Shown here: piece after piece, positions 35,590-44,507 of the stretch
Layout: every line of letters begins with the position of its first letter
How positions within the stretch are numbered: position 1 is the stretch's first letter
Assembly: GCA_026003355.1 (NCBI GenBank)
Contig: BPHC01000004.1
Location: forward strand, 1-64,000
Source of the DNA: Cyclobacteriaceae bacterium
GTDB taxonomy: Bacteria; Bacteroidota; Bacteroidia; Cytophagales; Cyclobacteriaceae
Length of the DNA: 64,000 nt
Reading direction: 5' to 3'
The notes under the pieces: model-generated
Told to the model about the DNA's origin: nothing
What the model saw: the letters and a program-made list of their open reading frames with translations, nothing else
Database searches by the model: none
Made by a program: the position numbers and the translations under genes

Positions 35590-36006
35590 TTACAGGTTAT
35601 TAAGCCTTATTTCGTGAAGGGCTTCTTCGGTAAGGGGTTTGGTAATAAACTTGATAACGTGATTGTTATTCACTATTTTGTCAATATCGCGCTTGTTATC
35701 CGAGCTGGACAGGATTATGACCTTGCACTTGCTTCGAACCAGCTCGCTGAATTTTTCGAATTCATATAAAAACACAAACCCATCCACCACCGGCATATTG
35801 ATATCAAGAAAAATAACCGAAGGAAGATTTTCGGGGTTTCGCTCATTTTCCTTTAAATAATCGAGCGCAGCTTTTCCTGAGTTTTTTATTTCTATGCGTT
35901 TTGAAAAACCGGATATTTCAATAATACGCTTGCTGATAAAGTTATCCGTATCATTGTCATCCACCAGCATCACCAGATCAACCGAGTTTACATCCGAAAA
36001 TACCAC
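35590..36006 (-). CDS. Single-domain response regulator
   Basis: 138 residues comprising only a receiver domain: LVDDNDTDNF acidic pair, phosphoacceptor Asp in VIFLDINMP, Ser in ILSSSDN and Lys in FITKPL. There is no output domain, so it acts by protein contact, as in phosphorelays or with a partner kinase, as in the CheY group of Bacteroidota. No histidine kinase is nearby. The start is a GTG at 36006; an ATG at 35970 would cut into the first strand. Confidence 0.9.
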   Translation of the reverse strand: MVFSDVNSVDLVMLVDDNDTDNFISKRIIEISGFSKRIEIKNSGKAALDYLKENERNPENLPSVIFLDINMPVVDGFVFLYEFEKFSELVRSKCKVIILSSSDNKRDIDKIVNNNHVIKFITKPLTEEALHEIRLNNL

Positions 36007-36118
36007 TTCTTACACATTTAATTTTACGGCTCAAAAATATTCTTTTTTCACATCAAAAATCTACCCTTAAATCAAAATGCGGCAACTCAGGTAATATTTT
36101 TCATGAATTTGTTTCAAT

Positions 36119-37879
36119 TCACCGGTTGGCAATTTTCAGTTTTTCTCCCGGCACTACCGAAAAGTCTTTCTTGCCGTTCCATTCCATGAGTTCCTTAATG
36201 GTTACTCCGTGCTGCCGGGCGATGGAGTACAGCGTATCAGAGGGCTTAACTTCATATAATGTAAAGCCTGAAGTTTCAACGGCCATCGGTCTTCCAGTTA
36301 CCGAAGGTTTTTCTTCGGCAACCTGGTCAGGCAGAACCGGTTCAGGATTGAGAACAGGCGGTACAACACGAAGCTCCTGGCCCGGTTTTATGGGTTCTGT
36401 AGCCGAAAGGTTATTCCAGGCCAGCAAATTACCAGGTGTAATATTGTACTTCCGGGCAATGCCATACAGTGTTTCGCCTGCTGCCACGCGGTGCATCCCG
36501 TCCGGTATGGCAGAAGACGCAGAAGTTTTTTCAGGGGATGTGTTTAAAATATTACCATCTGTACTTACCACCTGGGGAACAACAACCATTTCGGAGGGCG
36601 AGCTGGCCGTCCACATAAAAGGATTGGCCGTATCCACCTGCACAACCACGGGCTCCGGTGATGCAGTGCGGAAAGGTTGCCCGGTACGCGTAAGGAACAC
36701 GCGGGTACCCGGCCCGGGTTTATCTGTTATGCCGGGGTTTAACCGGTGAAGTTTTTTAAGCGCAATGCCATGCTGCTGGCTTATCATCCACAGCGTTTCG
36801 CCCGGCTGCACCACATGCAGGGCAGCCGATGCAGACTTTCCCTTTTTTGGTTTTATATAATAGAACGAACCGGCTGTAATTTGGTCCGAAACTGAGCAGT
36901 CGTTATACCGAAGCAGTTGCCGCAGCGAAACGCCAGCTTTTGCCGCCAGTGTGGCCCATGAGTCGGACGTTGAGGCGATAACAACAGGTATTCCGTTTTT
37001 AACCGATCGAACCGTGCTTTCACCCCCATATTCCGGCTGCACCCGGTGCGCACCGGCAGACGCCACGGCGGGTGCGGCAGAAGAATTTTTAACGGGTACT
37101 ATCACCGTATATGTTTTATCACCGGGAAGCGTACCCTTTCGCAGCCATAGGTTATAGGCCATCAGTTCTTCAGGGTTTACCTGCATATCATGCGCCAGTT
37201 GGTTAAGGGTTTTGTGCGCCTGCACATCAGCGGTTACCAGCCTTACCGCGGCCGGTCCGTTAACAGCATTTTCGAATGCTATTTTGTGGGCAAGAAATTT
37301 TTTTACATACCAGTAAGTGCCCGATGATATCTCCATGTGCCGAGCTCCGCTTTCGTAGTCTTTTACACTGCGCATTACTGCGCCGGCACCCATCTGGTAA
37401 GCCTGTAATGCATATATCCAGTTATTAAAATAATAATTGTTCTTCTTAAGATAGCGGGCAGCGGCACGGGTTGAGGCTACAATATTCATGCGTTCGTCTA
37501 CATAGTCATCTACACGCAGCCCCATTTCAGCAGCGGTAAAGTCCTTAAATTGCCAGTACCCCACCGCATTCGATACCGAGACGGCATCGGGAACAAGGGC
37601 GCTTTCCTGCAGCACCAGATATTTGAAGTCATCGGGCACGCGTTCTTCCCGGAGTATCTGTTCAATAATCGGAAAGTACGTGCGGGCGCGTTGCACCTTA
37701 ATGTCGAAATGCCGGGCCGAGCGGGTAAGGGCGTTGACGTCTTCCTGTATTTCCCGGCGGGCATCATCGCGAATGGTGAGGGTAATTCCGGCTACGGTCA
37801 TTTTATGCGGAACCTCAGGAGCCTGGGCCGCAGCCTGAAAAATGAGTACAGCAAAAAGCAGGGCCGGCAGGTGCTTCAT
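36119..37879 (-). CDS. Lytic transglycosylase with LysM repeats, MltD-like
   Basis: 586 residues. A signal peptide ends near QAAAQ. The SLT domain (about 60-200) has catalytic Glu in LQESALVPDAVSVSN and the VGYWQFKDFTA block. Then come about five LysM units: two divergent (about 215-340) and three clear ones with GETLWMISQQHG, GETLYGIARKYN and SDTLYSIARQHG. It cleaves peptidoglycan glycan strands to 1,6-anhydro ends and stays bound to the wall through LysM. Its family is usually called MltD-like in Bacteroidota. Confidence 0.92.
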   Translation of the reverse strand: MKHLPALLFAVLIFQAAAQAPEVPHKMTVAGITLTIRDDARREIQEDVNALTRSARHFDIKVQRARTYFPIIEQILREERVPDDFKYLVLQESALVPDAVSVSNAVGYWQFKDFTAAEMGLRVDDYVDERMNIVASTRAAARYLKKNNYYFNNWIYALQAYQMGAGAVMRSVKDYESGARHMEISSGTYWYVKKFLAHKIAFENAVNGPAAVRLVTADVQAHKTLNQLAHDMQVNPEELMAYNLWLRKGTLPGDKTYTVIVPVKNSSAAPAVASAGAHRVQPEYGGESTVRSVKNGIPVVIASTSDSWATLAAKAGVSLRQLLRYNDCSVSDQITAGSFYYIKPKKGKSASAALHVVQPGETLWMISQQHGIALKKLHRLNPGITDKPGPGTRVFLTRTGQPFRTASPEPVVVQVDTANPFMWTASSPSEMVVVPQVVSTDGNILNTSPEKTSASSAIPDGMHRVAAGETLYGIARKYNITPGNLLAWNNLSATEPIKPGQELRVVPPVLNPEPVLPDQVAEEKPSVTGRPMAVETSGFTLYEVKPSDTLYSIARQHGVTIKELMEWNGKKDFSVVPGEKLKIANR

Positions 37880-37916
37880 AAGTTTAAAAAATTACAGCCT
37901 GTACCAGTATAAAAAG

Positions 37917-38555
37917 TTACGCAATTCTGCGTATAAGCATCAACCCGTCGCGCACGGGCAGCAGCACCTGTTCGGTGCGTACATCTTCTTTCACCTTAAG
38001 GTTAAAGGCCTGCACCGCACGGGTGGTTTTGTCGGGTTTATCGCTCAGTACCTTGCCGCTCCAAAGTACGTTGTCGGCTATGATAAACCCATTCAAATTT
38101 ACAAGTTTCATGGCAAAATCGTAATAGGCACAATAATTTTCTTTGTCGGCATCAATAAATACCAGATCAAACGGGCCCTGAAGTTGCGGCAGGATGTCCA
38201 GCGCATGGCCGATACGGTAGTCAATAACCCGTTCATAGGCCGATTGCCTGAAATAGTTGCGAACACGTTCTTCCAGTTCGGCATTTTTGTCTATGGTTAC
38301 CAGCCTGCCTCCGGGGGCAAGCCCTTCGGCCAGGCAAAGGGCCGAATAGCCGGTGTAGGTGCCGATTTCCAGAATGGCGCGGGGTTTTATCATGTGGCTG
38401 ATCATGGCCAGCAACCTGCCCTGCAAATGCCCTGAAAGCATGCGGGGCATTAATACCTGTGCATGGGTTTCGTAATTAATTTTCTGCAACAACCCGTTTT
38501 CGGGCGAGGTGAACTGCCCGGCATAACGGGCAACAGATTCCGGTATGATGTCCAT
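37917..38555 (-). CDS. SAM-dependent O-methyltransferase (COMT-like class I)
   Basis: 212 residues. The AdoMet motif ILEIGTYTGYSALCLAEGL, the acidic LVTIDKNAE, the metal-binding Asp-Asn of FIDADKENY, and ADNVLWSGKV identify the cation-dependent COMT/caffeoyl-CoA O-methyltransferase family. Its physiological substrate is unknown. The start at 38555 (MDIIPESVARY) fits the family better than the in-frame ATG six codons upstream. A TACCTTTG box (38568-38561) just upstream supports it and would give an almost leaderless message. Confidence 0.85.
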   Translation of the reverse strand: MDIIPESVARYAGQFTSPENGLLQKINYETHAQVLMPRMLSGHLQGRLLAMISHMIKPRAILEIGTYTGYSALCLAEGLAPGGRLVTIDKNAELEERVRNYFRQSAYERVIDYRIGHALDILPQLQGPFDLVFIDADKENYCAYYDFAMKLVNLNGFIIADNVLWSGKVLSDKPDKTTRAVQAFNLKVKEDVRTEQVLLPVRDGLMLIRRIA

Positions 38556-38730
38556 GCTGGCAAAGGTAGGCATTGCACGTTGCTTTTATGAAGGCCAGGC
38601 CGGATAGCGTGCTAAAGAGAAGCCACTTACTTTATTATAGCCTCAAACCATCCGGAAAGCGTCTTCATTACCTGCCTGTTTCCTTTTTTATATTGCCTGA
38701 TGGAAGCGCAAATATTAAAGCGCAGCTCAT

Positions 38731-38781
38731 CTCTGTGTTCCTCTGTGTTCTCTGCGGTAAACTCACAAAGGGGCACAGAGG
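38731..38781. repeat. CTCTGTG tandem and inverted repeat block
   Basis: The 239-base gap 38574-38812 holds no gene. Inside it CTCTGTGTTC occurs twice in tandem at 38731-38750, then TCTGCGGTAAACTCACAAA and CACAGAGG at 38774-38781, the inverse of CCTCTGTG. The pattern CTCTGTG...CTCTGCGGTAAA recalls dispersed repeats found between genes in many bacteria. Its function is unknown. Confidence 0.6.
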
Positions 38782-38812
38782 TCGCCAGGCAGTGTTGGGT
38801 GTTGCAGATACA

Positions 38813-39730
38813 TCAAGGCTTACTTAGGAAATCTACCAGCAACTGGCTGTACTCTTGCGCATGATTGAGATAAGGAAAATGCCCCGCACCGGAGAAGGTG
38901 TAAACTGTTGCCCTGGGGTAAGTAGCCTTTAATTGTTCTCTTAGTGTTAATTCTACCAAAGGATCGTTGTCCGACTCAATTATCATTACAGGTATAGGCG
39001 GGGCAGATGGTACAAACTTGTCAATCACGCAGTAATAGCGCCCAACCAGGTGTGCCTTATTTATCCGGCCATAGCCAACCTCATTCAAAAAGGCCAGGGT
39101 TAGCTCATCGTTGCCTGAGGTCGGGTAAATGGTTTGTTCAAACCTGTCACGAAATACTGACAACACCAGCCATTCGGGCAAATAAGGAAGTATTGTTGCC
39201 AGGATGCGGTTCTTTTCAGCTATCAGGTCGTTAGGGGGAAAAGTGTTCGACAAGACTGCCCGCCGAACCCTATGCGGATGCCTGGTTACAAGATATTGGG
39301 CAAAGTATCCGCCCAGAGAAGTGCCAACAATATTGAAATCTTTTACTCCCTCTTTTTTCAGGACAGACAAAACACCTTTTTCTAATTCTTCCAGAGTTCG
39401 GAGAGGCGGATAGGTAACAGCGATAATGCGATATTGGCCCCTGAGTGCATTAATCTGTTGCCACCAAATGTCACAGGCGCCGGCCATACCATGCAAAAAG
39501 AGAATGGCTTCCTGACCTTGCCCTGCGGCAATGTATTCCCACATTACACCGTTAACCTGAAGCTGCCGGGGCGGATATGCCTGGCGAAAAGACCGGAGCG
39601 AACTTACTATGGCAGGATCAACTTTGGCGTACAGTTCGTTAAACGAAACCCGGGTAACCGGCCAAAGATAAAAAAGGCTTAGCGCTGCAATAATGAGTAA
39701 GGGTACAATCCATTTAAGTTTGGAACGCAT
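38813..39730 (-). CDS. Alpha/beta hydrolase, membrane-anchored
   Basis: 305 residues. An N-terminal hydrophobic segment (KWIVPLLIIAALSLFYLW) acts as signal anchor. The oxyanion His-Gly motif LFLHGMAGACDIWW, nucleophile elbow GTSLGGYFAQYL with Ser, acid in IIESDNDPLV and the final His in FSGAGHFPYLNH make a full triad. It is an esterase-like or peptidase-like member of unknown substrate. It stands alone between the repeat block and the S24 repressor region. Confidence 0.85.
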   Translation of the reverse strand: MRSKLKWIVPLLIIAALSLFYLWPVTRVSFNELYAKVDPAIVSSLRSFRQAYPPRQLQVNGVMWEYIAAGQGQEAILFLHGMAGACDIWWQQINALRGQYRIIAVTYPPLRTLEELEKGVLSVLKKEGVKDFNIVGTSLGGYFAQYLVTRHPHRVRRAVLSNTFPPNDLIAEKNRILATILPYLPEWLVLSVFRDRFEQTIYPTSGNDELTLAFLNEVGYGRINKAHLVGRYYCVIDKFVPSAPPIPVMIIESDNDPLVELTLREQLKATYPRATVYTFSGAGHFPYLNHAQEYSQLLVDFLSKP

Positions 39731-40031
39731 ACCTCACAGGGTTTTAGGATTGGTGAAAATACAGAATGGAAAAGTGAAAACCAACCGTTATATAAACATA
39801 AACAATCGGTTACCTATTTGCAGTAATTACATTGGCTTTCTGTTTCCAGGATACTTCGAACGTTCATCTGGCAGAATATGAAAAGCCCCGGTTCAACACA
39901 TGAGCCCAAACAAAAATACAAATCGCATATTTGAAAATCAATGCTATGAAGCTGCTGACAAATCTTTTCGCAGCCGAGATTAAACTCTTTGTCGCAGAGA
40001 TTGATAATTGTAAATAACATGTTTAAACCGG
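39731..40031. other. AT-rich 301-base gap without a convincing gene
   Basis: The stretch between the hydrolase gene and the S24 repressor gene is low in GC. An 85-codon minus frame (39814-40071) overlaps the repressor end but is Cys-rich and has no family look, so it is not called. No tRNA, strong terminator or repeat was recognised. Confidence 0.5.
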
Positions 40032-40718
40032 TTAGCCGGCCAGGGGCGTGTACACGCCCACCCCCTGCCAAACCTCCAGTATTTCGGAAAACGGCAGCGC
40101 ATAAGGCGCATAATGGGTGTTATCGGATACCAGCAGAAAGTGATTGCGCTTTTCGGCATGAAGATACACCCGCTTAAATACAATGCCATCGGTACGGGTT
40201 ACCAGTATATAGGTTTTTCCGTTCTTTACCTGCGCCAGGCTTTCTACGTATTGGGCAAACACCAGGCTTCCGGAAGGAACGGGCAACATGGAGTCGCCCC
40301 TTATTTCGAATGCCCGCATGGTGCGGTTACGCGGCAATACCGGAAGATGAACTTTGGGCAGATCGCCAATAAACTCAGGATCCTGATAACCGGCCAGGTA
40401 ACCCGCGGCTGCTTTCTGGGTTACCAGCTCCACCTGTTCATCGCCTGCAGGGTTTACGGTAATGGCCAGAACCTGGCGGGGCCCTGAGTCGCGGCGGTTT
40501 ATATGGCCCGGGCTACCCAGGTCGGTCCGGACAAGCTCATCGAGGCTTACCTCAAAAAATGAAGCCAGCCTGAGCAATACCGGTACCGGAGGCCATGCAC
40601 GCCCTTCTTCGTAAGCCCCGATTACCGGAGGCTTCACACCCACTTGACCGGCAAGCTGCCTCTGGGTAAGGCCCAGCCGGGTGCGCAGTATTTTAAGATT
40701 GGACGCTACCCTGTTCAT
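40032..40718 (-). CDS. XRE-S24 LexA-like transcriptional repressor
   Basis: 228 residues. The N-terminal HTH of XRE type (LGLTQRQLAGQVGVKPPVIGAYEEG, residues about 8-65, quoted in part as LTQRQLAGQVGVKP) is followed by a linker with a Gly-Tyr segment (AAAGYLAGYQDPEF) and an S24 peptidase domain. Ser is in RGDSMLPVPSGS and Lys in TDGIVFKRVY, the dyad used for self-cleavage. This is a LexA-like switch, autoregulated by the promoter and palindrome at 40724-40754, and placed divergent to dinB. Classical LexA has a winged helix rather than an XRE domain. Confidence 0.9.
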   Translation of the reverse strand: MNRVASNLKILRTRLGLTQRQLAGQVGVKPPVIGAYEEGRAWPPVPVLLRLASFFEVSLDELVRTDLGSPGHINRRDSGPRQVLAITVNPAGDEQVELVTQKAAAGYLAGYQDPEFIGDLPKVHLPVLPRNRTMRAFEIRGDSMLPVPSGSLVFAQYVESLAQVKNGKTYILVTRTDGIVFKRVYLHAEKRNHFLLVSDNTHYAPYALPFSEILEVWQGVGVYTPLAG

Positions 40719-40723
40719 TTTTA

Positions 40724-40754
40724 CAATACTAAACTAAATATTTTAGTTAAACAA
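40724..40754 (-). promoter_or_regulatory. Promoter of the S24 repressor gene
   Basis: On the minus strand TTG (40754-40752), a 20-base spacer and TAGTATTG (40731-40724) fit the consensus with one mismatch. The spacer holds the palindrome AACTAAATATTTTAGTT, so a bound repressor would block polymerase. Confidence 0.6.
40732..40748. promoter_or_regulatory. Operator 1, perfect 17-bp palindrome
   Basis: AACTAAATATTTTAGTT is a perfect inverted repeat with half-site CTAA and core CTAA-N5-TTAG at 40734-40746. It sits between the promoter boxes of the repressor gene, as expected for autorepression. Confidence 0.75.
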
Positions 40755-40764
40755 TATTTTAAAT

Positions 40765-40777
40765 CTAATTAATTTAG
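40765..40777. promoter_or_regulatory. Operator 2 next to dinB
   Basis: CTAATTAATTTAG has the same CTAA-N5-TTAG core as operator 1 and lies 31 bases from it, three helical turns, so both face the same side of the DNA. It overlaps a candidate -7 box (TAATTTAG, 40770-40777) for dinB. Confidence 0.65.
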
Positions 40778-40791
40778 TGTACTATCGCCCC

Positions 40792-42003
40792 GTGAACCGA
40801 AGTATTATTCATCTGGACCTGGATGCGTTTTTCGTGGCCGTAGAGTGCCTGCGCAATCCGAAGCTCATGGGCCGGCCGTTAATTATCGGAGGGCAAAGTC
40901 GCAGGGGCGTGGTGGCTTCGTGCAGTTATGAGGCCCGGCAGTTTGGTGTGCACTCGGCTATGCCCATGTACCTGGCATTGCAGCTCTGCCCCGATGCCAC
41001 CGTTATTTCGGGCGACATGGAAGCCTACAGTTACTACTCCCACCTGGTTACCGAAATCATTGCCGACTCCTCGCCTTTGTTTGAAAAATCATCCATTGAT
41101 GAATTTTACATTGATGCCAGCGGCATGGACAAGTACTTTGGGGCATTTGCCTGGGCAAAGGAGCTGCGCAGAAAAATTATCCGCGAAAGCGGCCTGCCCA
41201 TATCCATGGGCATGTCGGTAAACAAGCTCGTGTCGAAGGTTACTACGGGAGAGTTCAAGCCCAACGCAGAAAAATATATTGAACCCGGCACAGAAAAAGA
41301 TTTTCTTGCTCCGCTGGCCGTGGAAAAAATTCCGATGATAGGGAGGCAAACGGCATCTTTTCTGTACGACATGGGCGTGCGCACAGTGGGCACCCTGCGC
41401 GAAATGCCCGTAAAATTTCTGGTGAGTGCTTTCGGCAAAAACGGCTTTACATTATGGAAAAAAGCCCACGGCCAGGACGACAGCCCCGTGGTGCCGCACA
41501 ACGAACAAAAATCCATCTCTACCGAATGCACTTTTGAGGAAGATACCCTGGATGTAAAACACATAAAATCCGTGTTGGTGGCCATGACCGAAAAAGTAGC
41601 TTTCGCCCTGCGCGAACAGAAAAAGCTCACTTCGTGTGTTACGGTAAAAATACGCTACGCCAACTTTGACACCGAAACCAGGCAGGCCCAGATACCCTAC
41701 ACCGCATCCGATCATGTTATTCTGCGCACGGTGCAGGAGTTGTTCGACAGGCTTTACCAGCGCAGGATGCGCATACGCTTAGTGGGTGTGCGACTCAGCG
41801 GGTTGGTGTACGGAAACCATCAGATTAGTTTGTTTGACGACACCACCGAAAGCATACGCCTGTACGAAGCCATGGACAAAATAAAGCACCGGTACGGAGC
41901 CGATAAGCTGGTACGGGCCACCACACTTGGCATTGGCCGCAGGGCACGCACAGAGATAAATTTGTTTAAAGGCGCAATAAAGAAAAGCCGCATAGGTAAA
42001 TAA
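40792..42003 (+). CDS. dinB: DNA polymerase IV, DinB family
   Basis: 403 residues. Y-family polymerase with IIHLDLDAFFVAVECL (catalytic Asp pair), SIDEFYIDASG (third acidic site), HhH domain and little-finger domain to the end. It copies damaged DNA with low fidelity. Start GTG at 40792 (VNRSIIHLDL) is preferred to GTG at 40777, which lies within operator 2. It is divergent from the S24 repressor and probably under its control as a DNA-damage response. A terminator follows at 42103. Confidence 0.93.
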   Translation: MNRSIIHLDLDAFFVAVECLRNPKLMGRPLIIGGQSRRGVVASCSYEARQFGVHSAMPMYLALQLCPDATVISGDMEAYSYYSHLVTEIIADSSPLFEKSSIDEFYIDASGMDKYFGAFAWAKELRRKIIRESGLPISMGMSVNKLVSKVTTGEFKPNAEKYIEPGTEKDFLAPLAVEKIPMIGRQTASFLYDMGVRTVGTLREMPVKFLVSAFGKNGFTLWKKAHGQDDSPVVPHNEQKSISTECTFEEDTLDVKHIKSVLVAMTEKVAFALREQKKLTSCVTVKIRYANFDTETRQAQIPYTASDHVILRTVQELFDRLYQRRMRIRLVGVRLSGLVYGNHQISLFDDTTESIRLYEAMDKIKHRYGADKLVRATTLGIGRRARTEINLFKGAIKKSRIGK

Positions 42004-42102
42004 CGAATTAAGGGTAACCGGATGCCAGTCCGGTCAAGTTTTCAGGTTTATATTGAATTGGGGTAACCCAGTTTTTCGGAGTGCCAAAACAGAAACACCG
42101 CA

Positions 42103-42133
42103 AATAAAAAAAGCCCTTCATCAGAAGGGCTTT
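42103..42133 (-). terminator. Terminator between hsp20 and dinB
   Basis: AAGCCCTTC and GAAGGGCTT pair around a four-base loop. On the minus strand a run of seven T follows, so it mainly ends the Hsp20 transcript and may also stop dinB transcription. Confidence 0.8.
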
Positions 42134-42152
42134 ACCTGAATTGCGGGCAGGT

Positions 42153-42593
42153 TTAGTCTACCTTAATAACGGTTTTAAGCGTTTTCTTTTCGTCTTTCGG
42201 AAGAGTTACTTCCAGTATGCCGTTTACATAGCGGGCATTGATTTTGGAAACATTTACATTTTCCGGAAGCGCAAACGAACGGCTGAAAGACCCGTACTGC
42301 GTTTCGATGGAGCAGAGGTGGTTTTCGTTGCGTTCGCGGGTAAATTTACGCTCACCGCTAATGGTAAGGTAATTGTCGTTCAGGTCGATTTTGAAATCTT
42401 CCTTGTTCATACCCGGAACAGCAAGATGCAGTTCGTACGCTTTTTCGGTTTCAATTACATCTGCACGTGGCACGAACGAATAGGCCGAACCGCCGGAGCG
42501 GGTAACAGCATCGTTGAAAAACCGGTCAATAAGGCTGCCGAACGATGCCGGTACGAAATCGTTCAGCAGGGTGTTATAGCGCATCAGACTCAT
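42153..42593 (-). CDS. Hsp20/alpha-crystallin small heat-shock protein
   Basis: 146 residues. The alpha-crystallin domain runs from about 40 to 135 with VPRADVIETEKAYELHLAVPG, YLTISGERKF, and RYVNGILEVTLPKDE, with C-terminal KTVIKVD. It is an ATP-independent holdase that keeps unfolded proteins soluble under heat and other stress. It is monocistronic by its own terminator; no CIRCE-like operator was seen upstream. Confidence 0.95.
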   Translation of the reverse strand: MSLMRYNTLLNDFVPASFGSLIDRFFNDAVTRSGGSAYSFVPRADVIETEKAYELHLAVPGMNKEDFKIDLNDNYLTISGERKFTRERNENHLCSIETQYGSFSRSFALPENVNVSKINARYVNGILEVTLPKDEKKTLKTVIKVD

Positions 42594-42825
42594 AGCTCTT
42601 TACGGTTTTATGTTTAACATTCGCTCTACTCATCAGGAAATTTCATGCCGCGTATAAATTTATGCCATTATGTCTGGATTTTGGTTGTTTTAGGTGTAAA
42701 TTCAAGACACTTTGTCTGTAATTATTCTGGTTAATTCATCAAATAATTGAGCAGAACAAAAAAATTTGAGGTGGTTAGCCCTTAAAATTTTTCTAAATTT
42801 CAACCTTAACCAAACCCGAAACTTC

Positions 42826-44505
42826 ATGCAGTTAAGTGTACTTGACGGCCTGGTATTCGCTGCCTATGCCATTATTATTTTAAGCATTGGCCTGTATGTT
42901 TCGCGCGACAAAAAGGGGCATCAGAAAAATGCGGAGGATTATTTTCTGGCCGGTAAATCTTTGCCCTGGTGGGCAATCGGGGCCTCACTTATTGCGGCCA
43001 ACATTTCGGCCGAGCAGTTTATCGGCATGTCGGGGTCGGGTTTTGCCATTGGCCTGGCCATTGCATCGTATGAGTGGATGGCAGCCGTAACCTTGCTTAT
43101 TGTAGGAAAATTTTTCCTGCCCATATTCATCAACAAAGGCATTTATACCATTCCTGAGTTTGTTGAAAAACGGTTCAGCACCAATCTTAAAACCATTCTG
43201 GCGGTATTCTGGATATGCCTGTTTGTTTTTGTAAACCTAACTTCGGTAATGTACCTGGGCGCACGCGCGCTTGATACGGTTATCGGAACGGGCGATGGCA
43301 GCCTGATGGTTTATGGTATTGCAGGACTGGGGCTGTTTGCTGCGGCTTACTCGCTTTACGGAGGTCTTTCGGCTGTAGCCTGGACCGATGTAGTGCAGGT
43401 GGTGTTGCTGATTGCCGGCGGATTAATAACCACCGTGCTGGCGCTGCAGCATGTATCGCCCACCGGTAACGTACTGGATGGCTTTGCACATATTTACCAG
43501 ACCGTACCCGAAAAATTTTCCATGATTCTTTCGAAAGGCGAAATTATTACACCCGACGGAAAGGATGCCTGGTGGGATTTGCCCGGCCTGGCCGTGCTGG
43601 TGGGTGGCATGTGGGTAGCCAACCTGTATTACTGGGGATTTAACCAGTACATTATTCAGCGCACGCTGGCGGCCCGCAGCCTCGATGAGTCGCAGAAAGG
43701 TATTGTATTTGCCGCTTTTCTTAAGCTTATCATTCCGCTTATAGTGGTTATTCCGGGTATCATAGCCTTTGTGCTCAACTCCGATGGAGGAGCTTTGAAT
43801 GCCTCGACCGTTGACCCGAGTTTTCTTAACAGCGAAGGAAAAATTATTAACGACAACGCTGCTCCGTGGCTGATTAAGCAATTTGTTCCGGCCGGGCTTA
43901 AAGGGCTGGTGCTGGCCGCCCTGGCCGCAGCCATTGTTTCATCGCTGGCCTCCATGCTTAATTCAACAGCCACCATTTTTACTATGGATATTTACCGACC
44001 CTATATTAACCGCCAGGCTACTGACAAACAGATTGTGAGAGTAGGCCGTCTTACAGCAGCCGTAGCGTTGGTAATAGCCATGCTCATTGCTCCCATGCTG
44101 GGCAATCTGGGGCAGGCTTTTCAGTTTATTCAGGAATATACCGGCATTGTAAGCCCGGGTATTCTGGCTGTTTTTATGGCAGGCCTCTTCTTTAAGCGCG
44201 CCACCAATTATGCTGCCATTTGGGGTGTGGTATTGTCCATCCCCATTGCGTTGTACTTTAAGGTGGCGCCCAACGGTTGGAGCTCGGCACCGGTATTTGT
44301 AAACATACCATTTCTGGACCAGATGTTTATTACCTGTCTGGCTACGCTGGGCATTATCCTTGTTATTAGTTACCTCCGGTCGAAAGCAGACGATGCCCGG
44401 GGCATACCCCTTAGCCGGGAGCTCTTTCGCACCGGCCCGGCTTTCAACATTGGCGCTATGGCTGTTTTGCTCATTACCGCAGCACTTTATGTGTTATTCT
44501 GGTAA
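42826..44505 (+). CDS. Sodium:solute symporter (SSS family)
   Basis: 559 residues with about 14 membrane helices. It has the SSS core: YFLAGKSLPWWAIGASLIAANISAEQFIGMSGSGF (in short parts LPWWAIGASLIAAN and AEQFIGMSGSGFA), GGLSAVAWTDVVQ, and NQYIIQRTLAARSLDESQKG, which are close to vSGLT-type sugar transporters. It uses Na+ flux to drive uptake, here likely glucose or small oligosaccharide from the convergent glucan locus (3 bases between stops). Start ATG at 42826 chosen over an upstream in-frame ATG-like frame lacking family similarity. Confidence 0.9.
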   Translation: MQLSVLDGLVFAAYAIIILSIGLYVSRDKKGHQKNAEDYFLAGKSLPWWAIGASLIAANISAEQFIGMSGSGFAIGLAIASYEWMAAVTLLIVGKFFLPIFINKGIYTIPEFVEKRFSTNLKTILAVFWICLFVFVNLTSVMYLGARALDTVIGTGDGSLMVYGIAGLGLFAAAYSLYGGLSAVAWTDVVQVVLLIAGGLITTVLALQHVSPTGNVLDGFAHIYQTVPEKFSMILSKGEIITPDGKDAWWDLPGLAVLVGGMWVANLYYWGFNQYIIQRTLAARSLDESQKGIVFAAFLKLIIPLIVVIPGIIAFVLNSDGGALNASTVDPSFLNSEGKIINDNAAPWLIKQFVPAGLKGLVLAALAAAIVSSLASMLNSTATIFTMDIYRPYINRQATDKQIVRVGRLTAAVALVIAMLIAPMLGNLGQAFQFIQEYTGIVSPGILAVFMAGLFFKRATNYAAIWGVVLSIPIALYFKVAPNGWSSAPVFVNIPFLDQMFITCLATLGIILVISYLRSKADDARGIPLSRELFRTGPAFNIGAMAVLLITAALYVLFW

Positions 44506-44507
44506 GC

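Noticed and set aside
39814-40071. 85-codon minus-strand frame overlapping the repressor end
   Set aside because: Overlaps the well-supported repressor gene, is Cys-rich and has no family resemblance.
40777-40791. GTG at 40777 as dinB start
   Set aside because: It lies in operator 2 and the -7 region; the GTG at 40792 gives the usual NRSIIHLDLD beginning.
40032-42003. S24 repressor as a prophage remnant
   Set aside because: No phage structural, integrase or attachment sequences are near; the neighbour dinB and matched operators fit a DNA-damage response.
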